Of a stretch of DNA of 64,000 nt, positions 40,642-52,141 are shown one piece after another. The position numbers and the translations under genes were made by a program. This stretch comes from Daphnia carinata (Eukaryota > Arthropoda > Branchiopoda > Diplostraca > Daphniidae): contig NC_081334.1 in NCBI RefSeq assembly GCF_022539665.2, forward strand, positions 434,001-498,000, written 5' to 3'. The notes below the pieces were generated by a model. That model did no database searches. It was not told the DNA's origin and saw only the letters and a program-made list of their open reading frames with translations. How positions within the stretch are numbered: the stretch's first letter is position 1; the number at the start of each line of letters is the position of its first letter.

Positions 40642-42084
40642 AAAAGTTGAATTGCGTCTAAGAAATTTGTATTTGAATTATTCCAACACAAATGGTGGAG
40701 CACGTTCCATCCAAATTTGTTCTTTGCGTTCAAGTCAATGCTCTGTTGGATTAAGATTTTAATTGTGTCGAGAAATTGTGAGCTTGAGTTATATCGACAC
40801 AAATAATGAAGAGCATTCCATCCATCTGTGTCTTTTGAGTTCACGTCAATTTTCAATAGGATTAAAATTTCAACAGCGTCCTTTAAATTTGAGCTTGAAT
40901 GAGAACGATATAAACAATGAAGCGCTCTCCATCCATCGTCGTGGTTCACGTTGATTCCAAACACAGTAAAATCTTTCATTTTTAAGATATGAGCGTCCGA
41001 AAAGTCACGAGCGCGTAAAAGTTGTCGCAATTCTTCTTCCTTGGCATCGAGCTAATTTAACGATTTGATTATTGTTTTTGCGATGCTCGATTTACAAAGA
41101 AAAGCACTGTACCTTTACTTTGATGAAACTAAGCTGCTTGACGACTTCTTTTGATGTAATCCTTTTGTTAGGGTCGTCCTCCAACATTTTTAAAAGTACA
41201 CAAGCCTCATAAAGTTTTCGTAGTCCATCATTAATTTTTACAATAGAACTCTTCTGCAATAAATTTATATTTATATATTATGGTAGTAAAGTGGGAGTTA
41301 CTCTGCATGTTTATCGGATTTCCGTTTCTTATGTTTTTGCCAACATTATGTTCACTAGAACCGTAGAGTTGGTTTCCATTCAGAAGAATATAACAGAAGA
41401 CAAGGCATAGGACAAACACGTCGCTCTGAACGGTACCTCGAAGCTCACCTGCCCTTTGTTTGTTTTTGAAGCATTTCAGGGTCTCGGGAGCGAGCCAATT
41501 TTTTGTTCCTTTGATTCCGCTCAGCGTGCACGTCCCTCGTTTATTTACTGTTTTAGACAACCCAAAATCAGCCCATTTGATTGTTACCTCATGGGCTCGG
41601 CCAGTTGAACGAACGGAAATGAGAACATTCTCTGGTTTAATATCTCGATGAATTAATTCCTTCGAATGGATGTATTCAAGACCTGAAGCTAATTGACGAA
41701 ACACTTCGATATGACATGGCATTGGTCCATTGTACTTTTTGGGATCATCCGACTTCAGAAAAAGTTGTTCCGACGAGGCATCACACAATTCTAATGCAAT
41801 GGTTCTGCTCGCATAAAAAAGGGCATTTAGCGATATCGTCTTTTTACGCTAAACTGCATAAAATAATCTTAACTGAACTCGTTGTCACTTTCACTATGAA
41901 AAAGTTTGATAATGTTTGGGTGATCCAGTTTTCGCAAAGATTCTTCTTCGTTTTCATTGAATTTGTTTAGGAGAATTCTTTTTACTGCGACTTGACGGCC
42001 TTCAAACTCCCCCCTAAACACGGAGCCGTAAGCGCCTTCTCCCAATGCAGCATTACGTTTCAAAGTAATTTTCTTTTCCTCCAT
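40642..42084 (-). pseudogene. 5' part of kinase-ankyrin gene, truncated by element A
   Basis: The ATG at 42084 begins MEEKKITLKRNAALGEG. The protein kinase domain has the Gly loop GEGAYGSVFRG, the lysine in VAVKRI, HRDIKPEN, ADFGLSK, APET and TVQSDVFVL, which most resemble IRE1/RNase-L-type kinases. Short introns separate the exons (one ends near 41880, another near 41250). The kinase C-lobe is followed by ankyrin repeats (WRALHCLYRSHSSSNLKDAV, WNALHYLCRYNSSSQFLDTI, WNVLHHLCWNNSNTNFLDAI), the last of which is cut by element A. The remaining repeats are at 6518-6873. Kinase-ankyrin fusions of this kind are expanded in some crustaceans, and the role is unknown; RNase-L-like sensing is speculative. 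As inserted, a truncated kinase product would run into the antisense LTR. Confidence 0.82.
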
Positions 42085-42731
42085 ATTTTTGAAACACAAG
42101 AAAAGAAAATTGTGAATGTTGAAGTTTCCTATAGTACTGGTGCGATTTCCTTCTTTCAGCCTAAGTTATGAAAGGGCCAACGCGTTTATTAGTTGATATC
42201 GCATAATCTTGAACGATCAGAGATACCACTATCATTTGTAAATCTACTTGCTACGTTTATCAGTAAGGTTTATTTAAGTGACCAACACATTGAAATACTA
42301 CTGTTCTTAAAAGTTAATTCTTCAGTTTTTCGACAGTGGCAATAAATGATTCAGCTGCTGACATTTATAAATCAAATAAACAAGAGACGATGTTTAAAAA
42401 TTTTAAATAAGTATTTTAATTGATGATGTTCATCAGCACTTTCGTGGAACATTGTTACGTTAGCTCGTATAAATAGGACAGGTGTGAATTTGTCTTATGC
42501 CAGGATGGTAGGAAAAAATATGAAATATAGGATGTACGTATAAACTAAGGAAAAATCAAAAACATAATTTGACGTAGGGCTACCAAATTTCCCAATGGTT
42601 CGGATGCCACCCCTTCCTCCAATTCTTCGCTAAATCATTTCGTTCAAATTTATCAAAACTACTGTAAGTAAAATTTTTTTCACTTAGTTCAACCTTTGAC
42701 CTCTAGATTTCGCTCAAAAATGATCGAAATC

Positions 42732-42782
42732 GAACAAATTTGATCGCCGAACAAATTTGATCGCCGAACAAATTTGATCGCC
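42732..42782. repeat. Three tandem 17-bp repeats
   Basis: Three perfect copies of GAACAAATTTGATCGCC, followed by several GATC-containing inverted motifs (GATCGCCGATC, CGATCGAGATC, GATCGGATCGGCGATC) to about 42855. Confidence 0.8.
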
Positions 42783-44139
42783 GATCAAATCATTTTGAAA
42801 AGATCGAATCGCCGATCGAGATCAATTCGTGATGATCGGATCGGCGATCAAGATCAACAAATCAATCCAACGGCAAGACTGGGCAAGGTAAAGACATAGA
42901 TTTCGCTGCCGTCGCTGGAATAGTCTGGAGACGCATGGCCGCCCTGGAACACTCTGTTCCGTAATCCTGAGGACGAATGGAATGAAGACTAAAATTCATG
43001 CCAAAACAATCAGTTTTCATCAAACTCAGAAAGCTATTTGAAGAAAGATGCAAACACCATAGCCCACTGTTGGACAGAAAATGTATTTTATGACCACACA
43101 GGGATAAAAGAGGGTGTAATATTTTAAGAGCAATACAATTAACAATAACCCTATTGTTTGTTTGGTTTATTTGTTTTGTTTGTTTGTTTTTTTTTTTTTT
43201 TTTAATTGACAGAAATGTATAATTCAATTCGCGTCTGATTTGTGTGGATGGGTATCGGTATAAGTAAATTAAATTTTTCTTTTTTATTTCGTTTGCAAGA
43301 AGCTTATAGAAGGTCTACAAAAGAGTCGAGGGCAGAAGGGAAGGACTGAGGGCAGGTAGACACGACTGTGATAAATTAAAACGTGTTAGAAGCTCTATGA
43401 TAATCGAAAAGCCGTTATTTTGAATAGTCAATATAAAAAGCCACGTTTCTCAGCACGAACACAGGAAAAGGGACGTTTCACACACAATATTAGCTGCTAT
43501 TATCTTTCTCGTTCCTTTCGCATTTTTACACTCTTCCTCGAAGAAAGAAGAGTTGGATATTTTTCACTTTTCGATTGAGAAAAGGTCTGAGGTTCCTTTT
43601 ATCTCTCGGTCTAAGTAGGGGGTTTATGGATCTCTGACGTTCTATCCCTCTTTTTATAAATGTATGTCGCTTGTAGACAACTGAATAACAGAGGAGCTGG
43701 ATGGCAGGGTATATCAGAGAAAGCTGAATAGGAGTAAATGCCAAAATTTGAAAAATGTTGAAAAGAAACGTGATGAAGCTTCACTGTTGACAAACGAGTT
43801 CTAGGGGTATTAGGGAGAAGTATCAAACACAGCAACAAAAAGGTCGGTCTTCAATTCGTTTCCTTCTGCTTCAAACTGAAACTCCCACATACATGTGGAA
43901 GAAACGTGAGAGGGTCAAGAGGTGGTAGTGATATAATAACTGCGTAATTTTCAAGACTATATATGACACAAGCACGATTAAGAGAATAGCCGTTGAATGA
44001 TTGAACTGAGGAAATTAAACATTTCTTCATTTTTTTCCCGCTGAAGGTCGACTATTTTCTGTTTATTCAGTTGTCTTCGTGATGATTTTCCGTTCTATCC
44101 GCAGTATTAAGCTCACTAAGCGATGTCTTCGTTTTACAT

Positions 44140-44520
44140 TCCACCTTGAGCGCTGTCAGACCAATCGGGCTGAGAGGGTAAAGATGGCTCGCTACAATGC
44201 AAAAGTTTGCGATTAGAAGTCGTTTGAATCAGGCTATATACAAACACTTGAGCTCACCTTTCACTTATGGCTGAACAGGTAGGGTCATACTGCTGACAGG
44301 CGGCGGATGCTGCTTGATCTTCAGCTTCTATTTAACAGAGAAATACAGATCGAACGTTTTAATTTCAGTAACTGAAAAACAGGTCATGAAAACGGAAGAA
44401 TGCCGTCCACAAAGAAAACTACCATTAGAATAGCTAATGCGTTGAACATGTAAGAGTCGGCATTGAAGCAGGTGAAATCGACTGTGGCGGGTTGCAAAAA
44501 TTTAAGCGCAAAATCAAAAC
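44140..44520 (-). other. Possible small spliced exons, unassigned
   Basis: On the minus strand, AAG|GTGAGC near 44260 and TTGTAG| near 44205 would join EAEDQAASAACQQYDPTCSA to EPSLPSQPDWSDSAQGGM and a stop. An upstream block (DFTCFNADSYMFNALAILM) lies between CCACAG and GGTAGT. The phases between the two upstream blocks do not clearly agree. No family is recognised. Confidence 0.25.
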
Positions 44521-45019
44521 TGATCGAATAATTGCTAATTCCAAGTGAAACAATGAAAGAATTTCATCATTTGAAACAAATTTTAAAAGCAATAAAACGG
44601 TCCATAAACGGATTGAATCATTTATACACCGTTTATCAGGTACATGAGCTGATGACAAAAAGAGTAGCTTAAGTGCCTAATCTTGGTGCTCAACAGACGC
44701 CAGATAACACACGGCAATATTTCTCTAAGATGACGTCTTCAACTGATATAGACGAACGGGCAGAATGAGAGACAGGAAAAGGTTGGAAACAGCATGCAGT
44801 CACAAGCCTTGACACAAACCAAAAATAAATCTACGTGGCGGATCGACGTGCTTGCAACAACCCACTATGGTACTTTGAATTAACTATTAAACGTGCTAAA
44901 CGAATCGGTTGCCATTCCATTACAATCTCATCGGTGACGTGTTTGATGTGTCGTGCTCGTTCCAAATAAGGGCAGTGCAAAAAACAAATATATATATACA
45001 TATAAATATTTAAAGAAAC

Positions 45020-45290
45020 TTTATCAAGAGCCGGTGCACATCAAATGAAGAAAGATTGTAATGACCAGCCGTTATTAGTTGAAAAACTGTGGCTTGCTGT
45101 CGGCCAAGAGTCGTATTAGGAGCAAACTCGGCAATACGCCAGTCGTGCTCGTGAGAGTCGACCTCCATCGCTTCCTCATCGTCGTCATCGTCGTCGATGC
45201 TGATAGAGTCGCGAGGACCAGAGGCCGGTTGAGGCTGGACGCCGTCATTACGGGCTTCTCAGTCATTTTGGAGGAAAAAAAAAAAAAACC
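45020..45290 (-). other. Possible unassigned coding exon
   Basis: One minus-strand frame reads PQPASGPRDSISIDDDDDDE then EAMEVDSHEHDWRIAEFAPN and ends RLLIKFL with a stop. The composition resembles the acidic ankyrin tail exons nearby, but no link is shown. An AG lies just upstream of PQPASG after a T-rich stretch. Confidence 0.25.
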
Positions 45291-45843
45291 AGGCGACAAA
45301 AACAAACGGCCACATCATTTTCAACTTGTTTTTACTTTGTTTAGAAGAACAATGAAGTTTTAGGGCAATCGATTCATCACGACGAATAATCAAACCAAAA
45401 TTAAGTGGGTATAATATAATTGATACGAAAAATTATAAGCTTCAACGACCCGTTGAAATCAACCTACTAAAAATACCGTGGGTAGGGGCTGATGCATGAA
45501 AAGATTCGACATGCCAAACTAACGAATGAAAACGACAGCAAGATAAACACAACCAAACCGCATTCCAACCATAATATATAATAACCGACGACGTAAGTGA
45601 ATAGAATGCTTAAATAAAACCATAGGCATGATTTAAAAAAAAGGATAAATAATAATAATGATAATAATAATAATAATAAGGTAGAGAATAAACCAATCAT
45701 TGAAAACCTGAAAGTGACCAACTGAGGTGAACACTGTACAACGAAAGGGAATGGTGACGTAAAACGAAAAATGAAGCGGGTAGGGTTGGTGTGTATGTTT
45801 GCGTGAGAGAGAAAAAGGAAAGAGAAAGATTCACAGTGTCTTT

Positions 45844-48800
45844 TTAGACAACTGAACGGAGAGCTCTACCTGCTCCGCTAGAGGTCAATTCCGGCAGAGG
45901 GGTGGACTCCTTTGGCTCTGTGGCAGTACTTTGGAATGCGGTCGGGCGGTTTGGGGACAGTGAGGGGGAAGCTCGGGAATGCGTGGTGGAAATGGCCGTC
46001 GCGGTGCTGTCCACGACTCGTTTGCGGATAACCCGCTGGATGTTGCCGAATCCATCGTCCACTTCGAACGAGTCGACGTCTTCCAGTTGAGGACCTCGGG
46101 TCCGGATGTATTCTTCTACTGCCTGTCTTGACGGTAAGTTATGTTCATCCGTTGGCAAATCTTGGGCGTCAACGAACGCCCTGCGTTGAGTGACCCGTGT
46201 CACGAGTATGTTGCCCGTCACTGGATCGGTGACTTCAACTTCTTGGATATCTTCTCCAGGAGCGAATTGAGTCACGAAATCCTTCATTTGTTCATCGACA
46301 TCAGGGCCGTGGAACGTGACTTTGCGGATTTCGGGGCTCAGTTCCACCGTGCAGCTCGTTTCTGTACGTTCCGTGTAAACGGGGGCTCCGGAAGGCGTCA
46401 TTGCCGCGTCGGTCGGATGGACAGTGACAGCTACGGCGGACCCCATGGAACTAGTCATACTTCCGGACATGATCGAATCTGAATCGAAGCCTCCGGTGGC
46501 TCGAGAACTGCTTTGTGTCTGTTCCAGTGAGTCGGAAGAACATGTAGTTGGCCTAAAAATGCCGGTAGGTCGTTGCAGAGTTGTGTCACGCGGGAGATCG
46601 TCTCTAGAGGAAGATGAGTCGCTTGATGACTCCGCACCGACCATGGCTTGTAGCGAATCGGATTCGTGGCCTGTCCGGCTTCGTGCGTTGGCGGAATCGA
46701 GTGAATCGACCGAGCTGGGTCCGAAGACGTCCAGCGAGTCGGGACCACCTGCCAGACTGTCCGGCTGTTGGGCATCATCGGAGCTGTATTTGATTTCTGT
46801 GCGGATGCATGTACGGTAAGTAGCTGCTGTACGCTGGCTCGTGGAGCCGCCGGCTAGAAAGTCCGGTTCGATACTATCGATGGAATCCACCGATTCCGTC
46901 TTCATGTCTACGACGCTGCTACGAGTCGCTTCGTTCAAACTTCCCGCCGATTCCATCCTTGCGCTGCGGATAGTTTGCTGGACTTCAGCCGTCAGTTCCG
47001 TCTCGAACTGTTCGATATTCGTCTGGGCTTGGCGGATGATTTCGTCGATTTCAAACATGCGTTGTTCGTAGTCGTCGTCGTCGTCTTCTTCCGTGTCGTC
47101 ACCTCCGCGTCTTCCGGCATCCGAAAGCGTCTCGCAACTCTCCGATTCGGACATCTGGCTCTCATGACCTTCTTCAATTTCAGACAGTAAGGCAGCCTCT
47201 TGTTGTCTGGCTCGTTCTTCTAATTTAGCTGCTTCCGCCATATCACGCTCGAGCCGCTCGAATTCCGTCAACGAATTAACGGACACGTTATCGCCTCCGC
47301 TACTACGGCTACCGATGCGTCGGCCATTAAGCGATTCCTGCGAACCGGATCCGTTGCTCTGGCGCCTCAGTTTTTCAGCGTGCAATTCCAGCTCGAGTCT
47401 TTCGAAATCCTGGAGCGAATCGACCGAGAGATCGTCGACGTCACCGCTGCGCGTAAAATATCTCCTTCCGCTAAGTACGTCGAATTCGGGAGTGCTGCTC
47501 AAAGACTCCTTCAGACGGCCAACGAGACGGTCAGAGCCGTTGAGACTCTCTTCGTCCTCTTTGCCTTCTTCAATGTCGGCTAGCGGCTGGACGCGGATGG
47601 GAATTTGTTGGTAAATTTCTTGGGCAGCGTCTTCGGCCTCTTCGAATTGCATTTCCATCCAGCGCTTTTGTTTCTCTAAATCCTCGATGACGTCCTCGAC
47701 TTCAACTGCGTCTTCCGGTTCATCTTCTGCCCTTTCAAAAGACATTTCATAGTTGTATCCGGCCATAGTTGGTGGATCGATACGTCTGGCCACCAAAGCT
47801 GGAGGCGATATCAGTTCTCCTACATCCATTTCAGGATAACCAGCCTCAACTTCTTCTTGTTCTTCAGCTAATTCTTGCTCACATTCTTCGATCTCTTCTA
47901 CTTGCTCCCCTTCTTCCGACTGGAACAATTGCTCGCCCTGCTCCAGTTGTGCTGACTCTACCGTTTCCGCTTCGAAGCCTTCGTCTCTTTCTTCGTGTTC
48001 CTCATCGGAAGGCACTTCCTCGATAACTTGTTTAGCCAATTCTGGCAGGTCGGCACCGGCGACGTTCTCCGGATAACTAAAGCGACGATCGATGACCGGG
48101 CTCGCGTGCTGTACGGTGATATCGGGAACCATGGAAGCGGGCAGAATCATTTCTTCCGATTCTTCTTGCACGACGACGCGACGCGTTGTGATTTGCGTAT
48201 TGATGGACTGAGTTGATTCGTCAATCACGATCGCCGAGCTTATGGTCACCTGACGGCTGACGATACCCTCCACGTCCGTGGACGATGCCAAACTTCCAGA
48301 TCGGCTGGTAATCGTGGCTGCATCCAAGGCTGTCACTGTCGCAGTGGCTTCGTCTTCTTGGCAATCCTGGTCGGCTTCCGGTTCATCCGAAAGTTGATCG
48401 TACGTGTCTTGTTTGACGGTCCTGCCGCCCGCTTCTATAACCGTAGACGTCGTGCCATCGGACAGAGTGGATGTCGACAGATAGGCCGCTTCATCGTTCG
48501 TCGACATAACGTAATCGAACAACAGTTTCTCAGCTTCCAGGCTCGATTTCAAACTGGGCGATTCTTCCGATGGAGTCGGCGTAGTGGGTGGAGAAATTCC
48601 AGTTTCACGCAGGGGCTTCGGTTCCGGATGGAAAGTCATCTCTTGAGAACGTTTCATGCCGGGTGGAATTAAATCGTCTTCCGGATCGTCGTCGTCATCG
48701 TCTTCCAGTTCGACCATACCTTCGTCGACTGGACTGATCATTTCGAACGGACTTTCTGCACGAGTGGCCACTTCGTCTTGTTCGTCACGCTGGACGGGGG

Positions 48801-51389
48801 CCACCGGAAGATCGCTGGCCAATTTGAATTGAGCGTCCATTTGATTGAGATCGAGAGAAACATCTGTAGGCGTTAAATCACGATCCGTGGTGTCTTGCTC
48901 CAGGGCGGACGCCATCAACGTCTCCGACGTCTCTGACGCTAAGCCGGTCGTGGAGTCCAATGATTTCATCGACTCCCGAGAACTGACCGAACTGACGGCC
49001 GAATGAAAATCGCTCGAATTAACCGAACGTGACGAAGAGGAAAAAGCCGTTTCGTATTCGGAAGAGCAGGCCGTCGTGGCTCCGGTGCTAAGCAATGCCT
49101 CTACATCGGACGACGTTGGCCGGCTAGGGCGCTGAACTCCCGTTTCCGCTGCTGAGAAGTAAATGGTTTCCTCGTCTTTCTTCGTCCACGTCGTAGACGT
49201 TTCTTCGTACGAGACGGTTTTGTTCTCAGAAAACGTAGCCGAGGAATCAATCTTACTTCCCGAGGATGTGGTAGATGTCGTCTCACGTTCAGGACTGTAC
49301 ACTTGCTCCGGGCTAGTTGCTTCTTGTTCCTGGGTGCCTTGAAGCTCGATGTCTAGTCCGGGTAAAATCGCACGGTTGAGTACTTGAGTATCGACATGCT
49401 CAATATGCGTCGATGATTCGTGTATTTCAGTAAGCGACCAGTTGATGGTTTCTTCTGTTATGTTTTGGGCATCGGAGACGACCACCTCTTCGTGGACGTC
49501 CACCTGGCGGATGTACTCGGAGATCTTGGCTTCGGTTTCTTCTTTGAACGTCAAAGTTTGTGCGACCTCCTGAGGCACTTCCGCGGCTCCTTCGCTTATT
49601 TCTTTTAATTCAACGTCCGGTGTCGACGATGTAATCATCTCGGCCCGTCGCGGAGCTTCTGCTTTAATCTCTTCAATCAAATTCTCGGCCAACTGGAGAG
49701 CCTCCTCCGGTGTTAATTCCCTGTCGCGTTCTTCCTGGAAACTCAGTCCCTGGCTGAAGATTTTCTCCCTGGCTTGCGAGGGATCTTGTTCGTCATCATC
49801 GGCTTCTCCTTCGCTTCCATAAGTTTCCAAATCCTGCGAGTCGAGTGAAGTTGTCCGGCTACGCGGTTGACTAGATACTGGGCACTCGTCATGTTCTTCC
49901 GTCACGATCGGTTCTTGTGGCAACTCAAAGGCCAAACGGCTGTGCGGCGATGGGAGAGGCGATTCTTCGTCTTCCTCCTCGTCTCCCTGCGCCGCCGGCT
50001 GGTCGAAATCGGGGCCGTAAGTTCCAATGACGTAAGCCTCACCTCTGGGAACCTCAAAAGGGCTGACGGCCCTAGCGATGTTGGCCGGTTCGTGTTCGCT
50101 CATGTCGATGTGGTCGACGCCGATGAAAGCAGTGTTGATGAAAGCCATTCCGGTAGCGGCTTCCCCTTCCTCCTGCGATTCGCCACTGCTCGTCAGTCCA
50201 CCACCGAACGACTCTTGATGCACAATCGAAATGTCTGGCACTTCTTGTTCTTGCGAATCGACATTGACTTCAACGGAATCGGCCGTGGTCCAATCGCCCG
50301 TTGTCAGGTCGGCGGTGGTCGAGTCTTCGAATCCGGAAGCGGTGGGTGCAGATTCGAGCGGAGGGGAATCGGCAGCCTGCTGACGTTGATCGTATTGAAA
50401 TTCTTCGACAAAGACGGGTTGGCCATCTTTGAAAACGGTTTTGGAGGATTTGGCGAATTCTTCGGTCACCACTTGACGGCCTCCTGGTAGGACGACGTCG
50501 GAATGCGACTCGACGTCTTCGGCGCGCAGAGATACGCTCTCATCGCCACTGCTGTAAATGTATTCTTCTCTTCCGATGCGCTCTCGGTGTGACGAGCCAG
50601 TGACAGTCTCCTCCAAGACGATGGGATTATCGAGATTGCCACTAAGACGAGTCACTGTCGTCTCTTCCGTCCGGACGGTTTGAATTTCTTCCACTTTGCT
50701 GCTGGACTGATCTACCGGTGGCTGTACAAGTTGGAGATCTTCAATAATTTCCTGGCCGGCGGCGACGCCCGTCGATTCGTGTGTCGTGTCGATGACGGTT
50801 TCTGAAGTGGACACTTTAGTGACTGTATAACGACCGACTTCATAGATGTCTTCCTCAGACAAGACGGCGCTGGAACGCTCTGATTTCGTCTCTCGCTGGC
50901 CGATGGGTCCAAACGATTCGTCCGTCACAATCAGGCTGCTCCTCTCCGATTTGGTCTGTCTCGTTCTGGTCGACGATGACGTCGACGACGATGTTGACGA
51001 AGTGCCCGACGCCACTTCTTCCCAAAACTGTTTGCGGACAGAGTAGCTCTCGACGTTCTCCTGGATGGAAGAGGCCAACGATTCGGCCGAACATCCGGCG
51101 TTGGCGTCAGTGGATGACGTGTGATCGGCGCTAGTGAAGTAACCAGGAATCATGCGGCTGACTCGCGGTGCGGCTACTGGCATCCGACTGCCCGACGAGT
51201 GAGGCTGTTCCGAAACGGAACGCGATAAATTCTGCCGCTTGGACAGCACCGGAATGCGTGAGGATGGAACAGTGTTTGTGGTATCAATTGGGATTTCAGG
51301 TGATTCGGTTTCAGGTAGGGGGTGTGGATTAGTGACCAATGACTGGTGGGCGGATGCGGCTGTATTACCTGCCGAGGTTAGTCTGGCAT
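45844..51389 (-). CDS. Ankyrin giant terminal exon (about 5.5 kb)
   Basis: It opens at TTTTTTAG|AT with DARLTSAGNTAASAHQ (phase 1) and stays open for about 1848 codons to TAA at 45844-45846. The product is acidic, rich in Glu/Ser/Thr/Asp and predicted disordered. It has recurrent short patterns such as RQTKSERSSLIVTDESFGPI / RETKSERSSAVLSEEDIYEV, paired VDDLSVDSLQDFERLE / GDNVSVNSLTEFERLE, coiled-coil-like Glu-rich segments, and a more ordered C-terminal part (VEVTDPVTGNILVTRVTQRR, DGFGNIQRVIRKRV). Giant exons encoding extended tails are typical of axonal ankyrins, where they act as spacers or microtubule-linking regions. The exon start is chosen from the acceptor and matching phase. GCAG|GTAATA 22 nt in could be an alternative donor. 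Confidence 0.82.
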
Positions 51390-52141
51390 CTAAAAAACGT
51401 ACAGGTACGTTGCAATATGTTTTCGTTTTTTTTTTTTTTTTTTTTTTGTACTGTCCAGTGTTTGTCTATTTAAAATATCTTAACACTTAATTACCAACAA
51501 AACTTAATTGATAAACTATTAGCTATGCTTAAATAGATTTAGAACTTAACAGATAGAACAAGTTCAAAGTCATTTAAAAACAGGAGAAGAAAGAAACGTT
51601 AGTCAATCAGTTCATTTCCTTGTTAGTACGAACTAACTAACTAAAGTTAAGTGTGCGGTTAAATTATGAGGCGCAGTCGGAGTTCCATTCAATCGACAAG
51701 GCATAACAATACCAACCCCGATCTGACAAACCCAGACTATATATAATTCCGATGTCATTGCCTACCTACGCGATGCAAGAGTTATGGCCGAATAAGATAG
51801 GAACAGGCCGTGAAAAAGAAAGAGAATACAATTTTTTTTTTTTTTTTTATCTATAAAGCCTGCAATCTGTTTGGATTCTTGTGTATGTCAGGAAGTTTCA
51901 AAAGTATTTGCATCCAGGGATTCCCAGGCAAAGCAGCTGAAAAGGCAGAGGAAGAGGTCGACATCGTTTGCTTCTTCGTTGATTTCGATTCTTTGGCATT
52001 GCGGAATGGTGACATATTTTTGTTTTAAATCAATAATGTGGATGCTGGATCAGCGGTGATCATGCAAAACGGGTGACGGGCCTTAAACGAGATAAACGAA
52101 AACAAAGGGAAACCGAAGTTTCCCGTTCGTCAGTAATGTAC
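51390..52141. other. Intron of the ankyrin gene
   Basis: It contains long T runs near 51425 and 51831. On the minus strand a 54-codon ATG frame (begins MSPFRNAKESKSTKKQ, near 52010) has no donor and no recognisable homology. Confidence 0.5.

Larger units (their letters stand above)
42085..45843. other. Largely non-coding region between kinase-ankyrin and ankyrin genes
   Basis: No long frame with recognisable homology. It contains a short tandem repeat (42732-42782), weak exon candidates on the minus strand near 44.1-44.5 and 45.0-45.3 kb, an A/T-rich ATA microsatellite near 45655-45680, and presumably the 3' UTR of the ankyrin gene just left of 45844. Confidence 0.5.

Noticed and set aside
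49867-50490. 207-codon plus-strand frame
   Set aside because: Shadow of the ankyrin giant exon; no independent start context, splice sites or homology.
51840-52015. 54-codon frame MSPFRNAKESKS... on the minus strand
   Set aside because: No acceptor or donor and no homology; it lies in an ankyrin intron.
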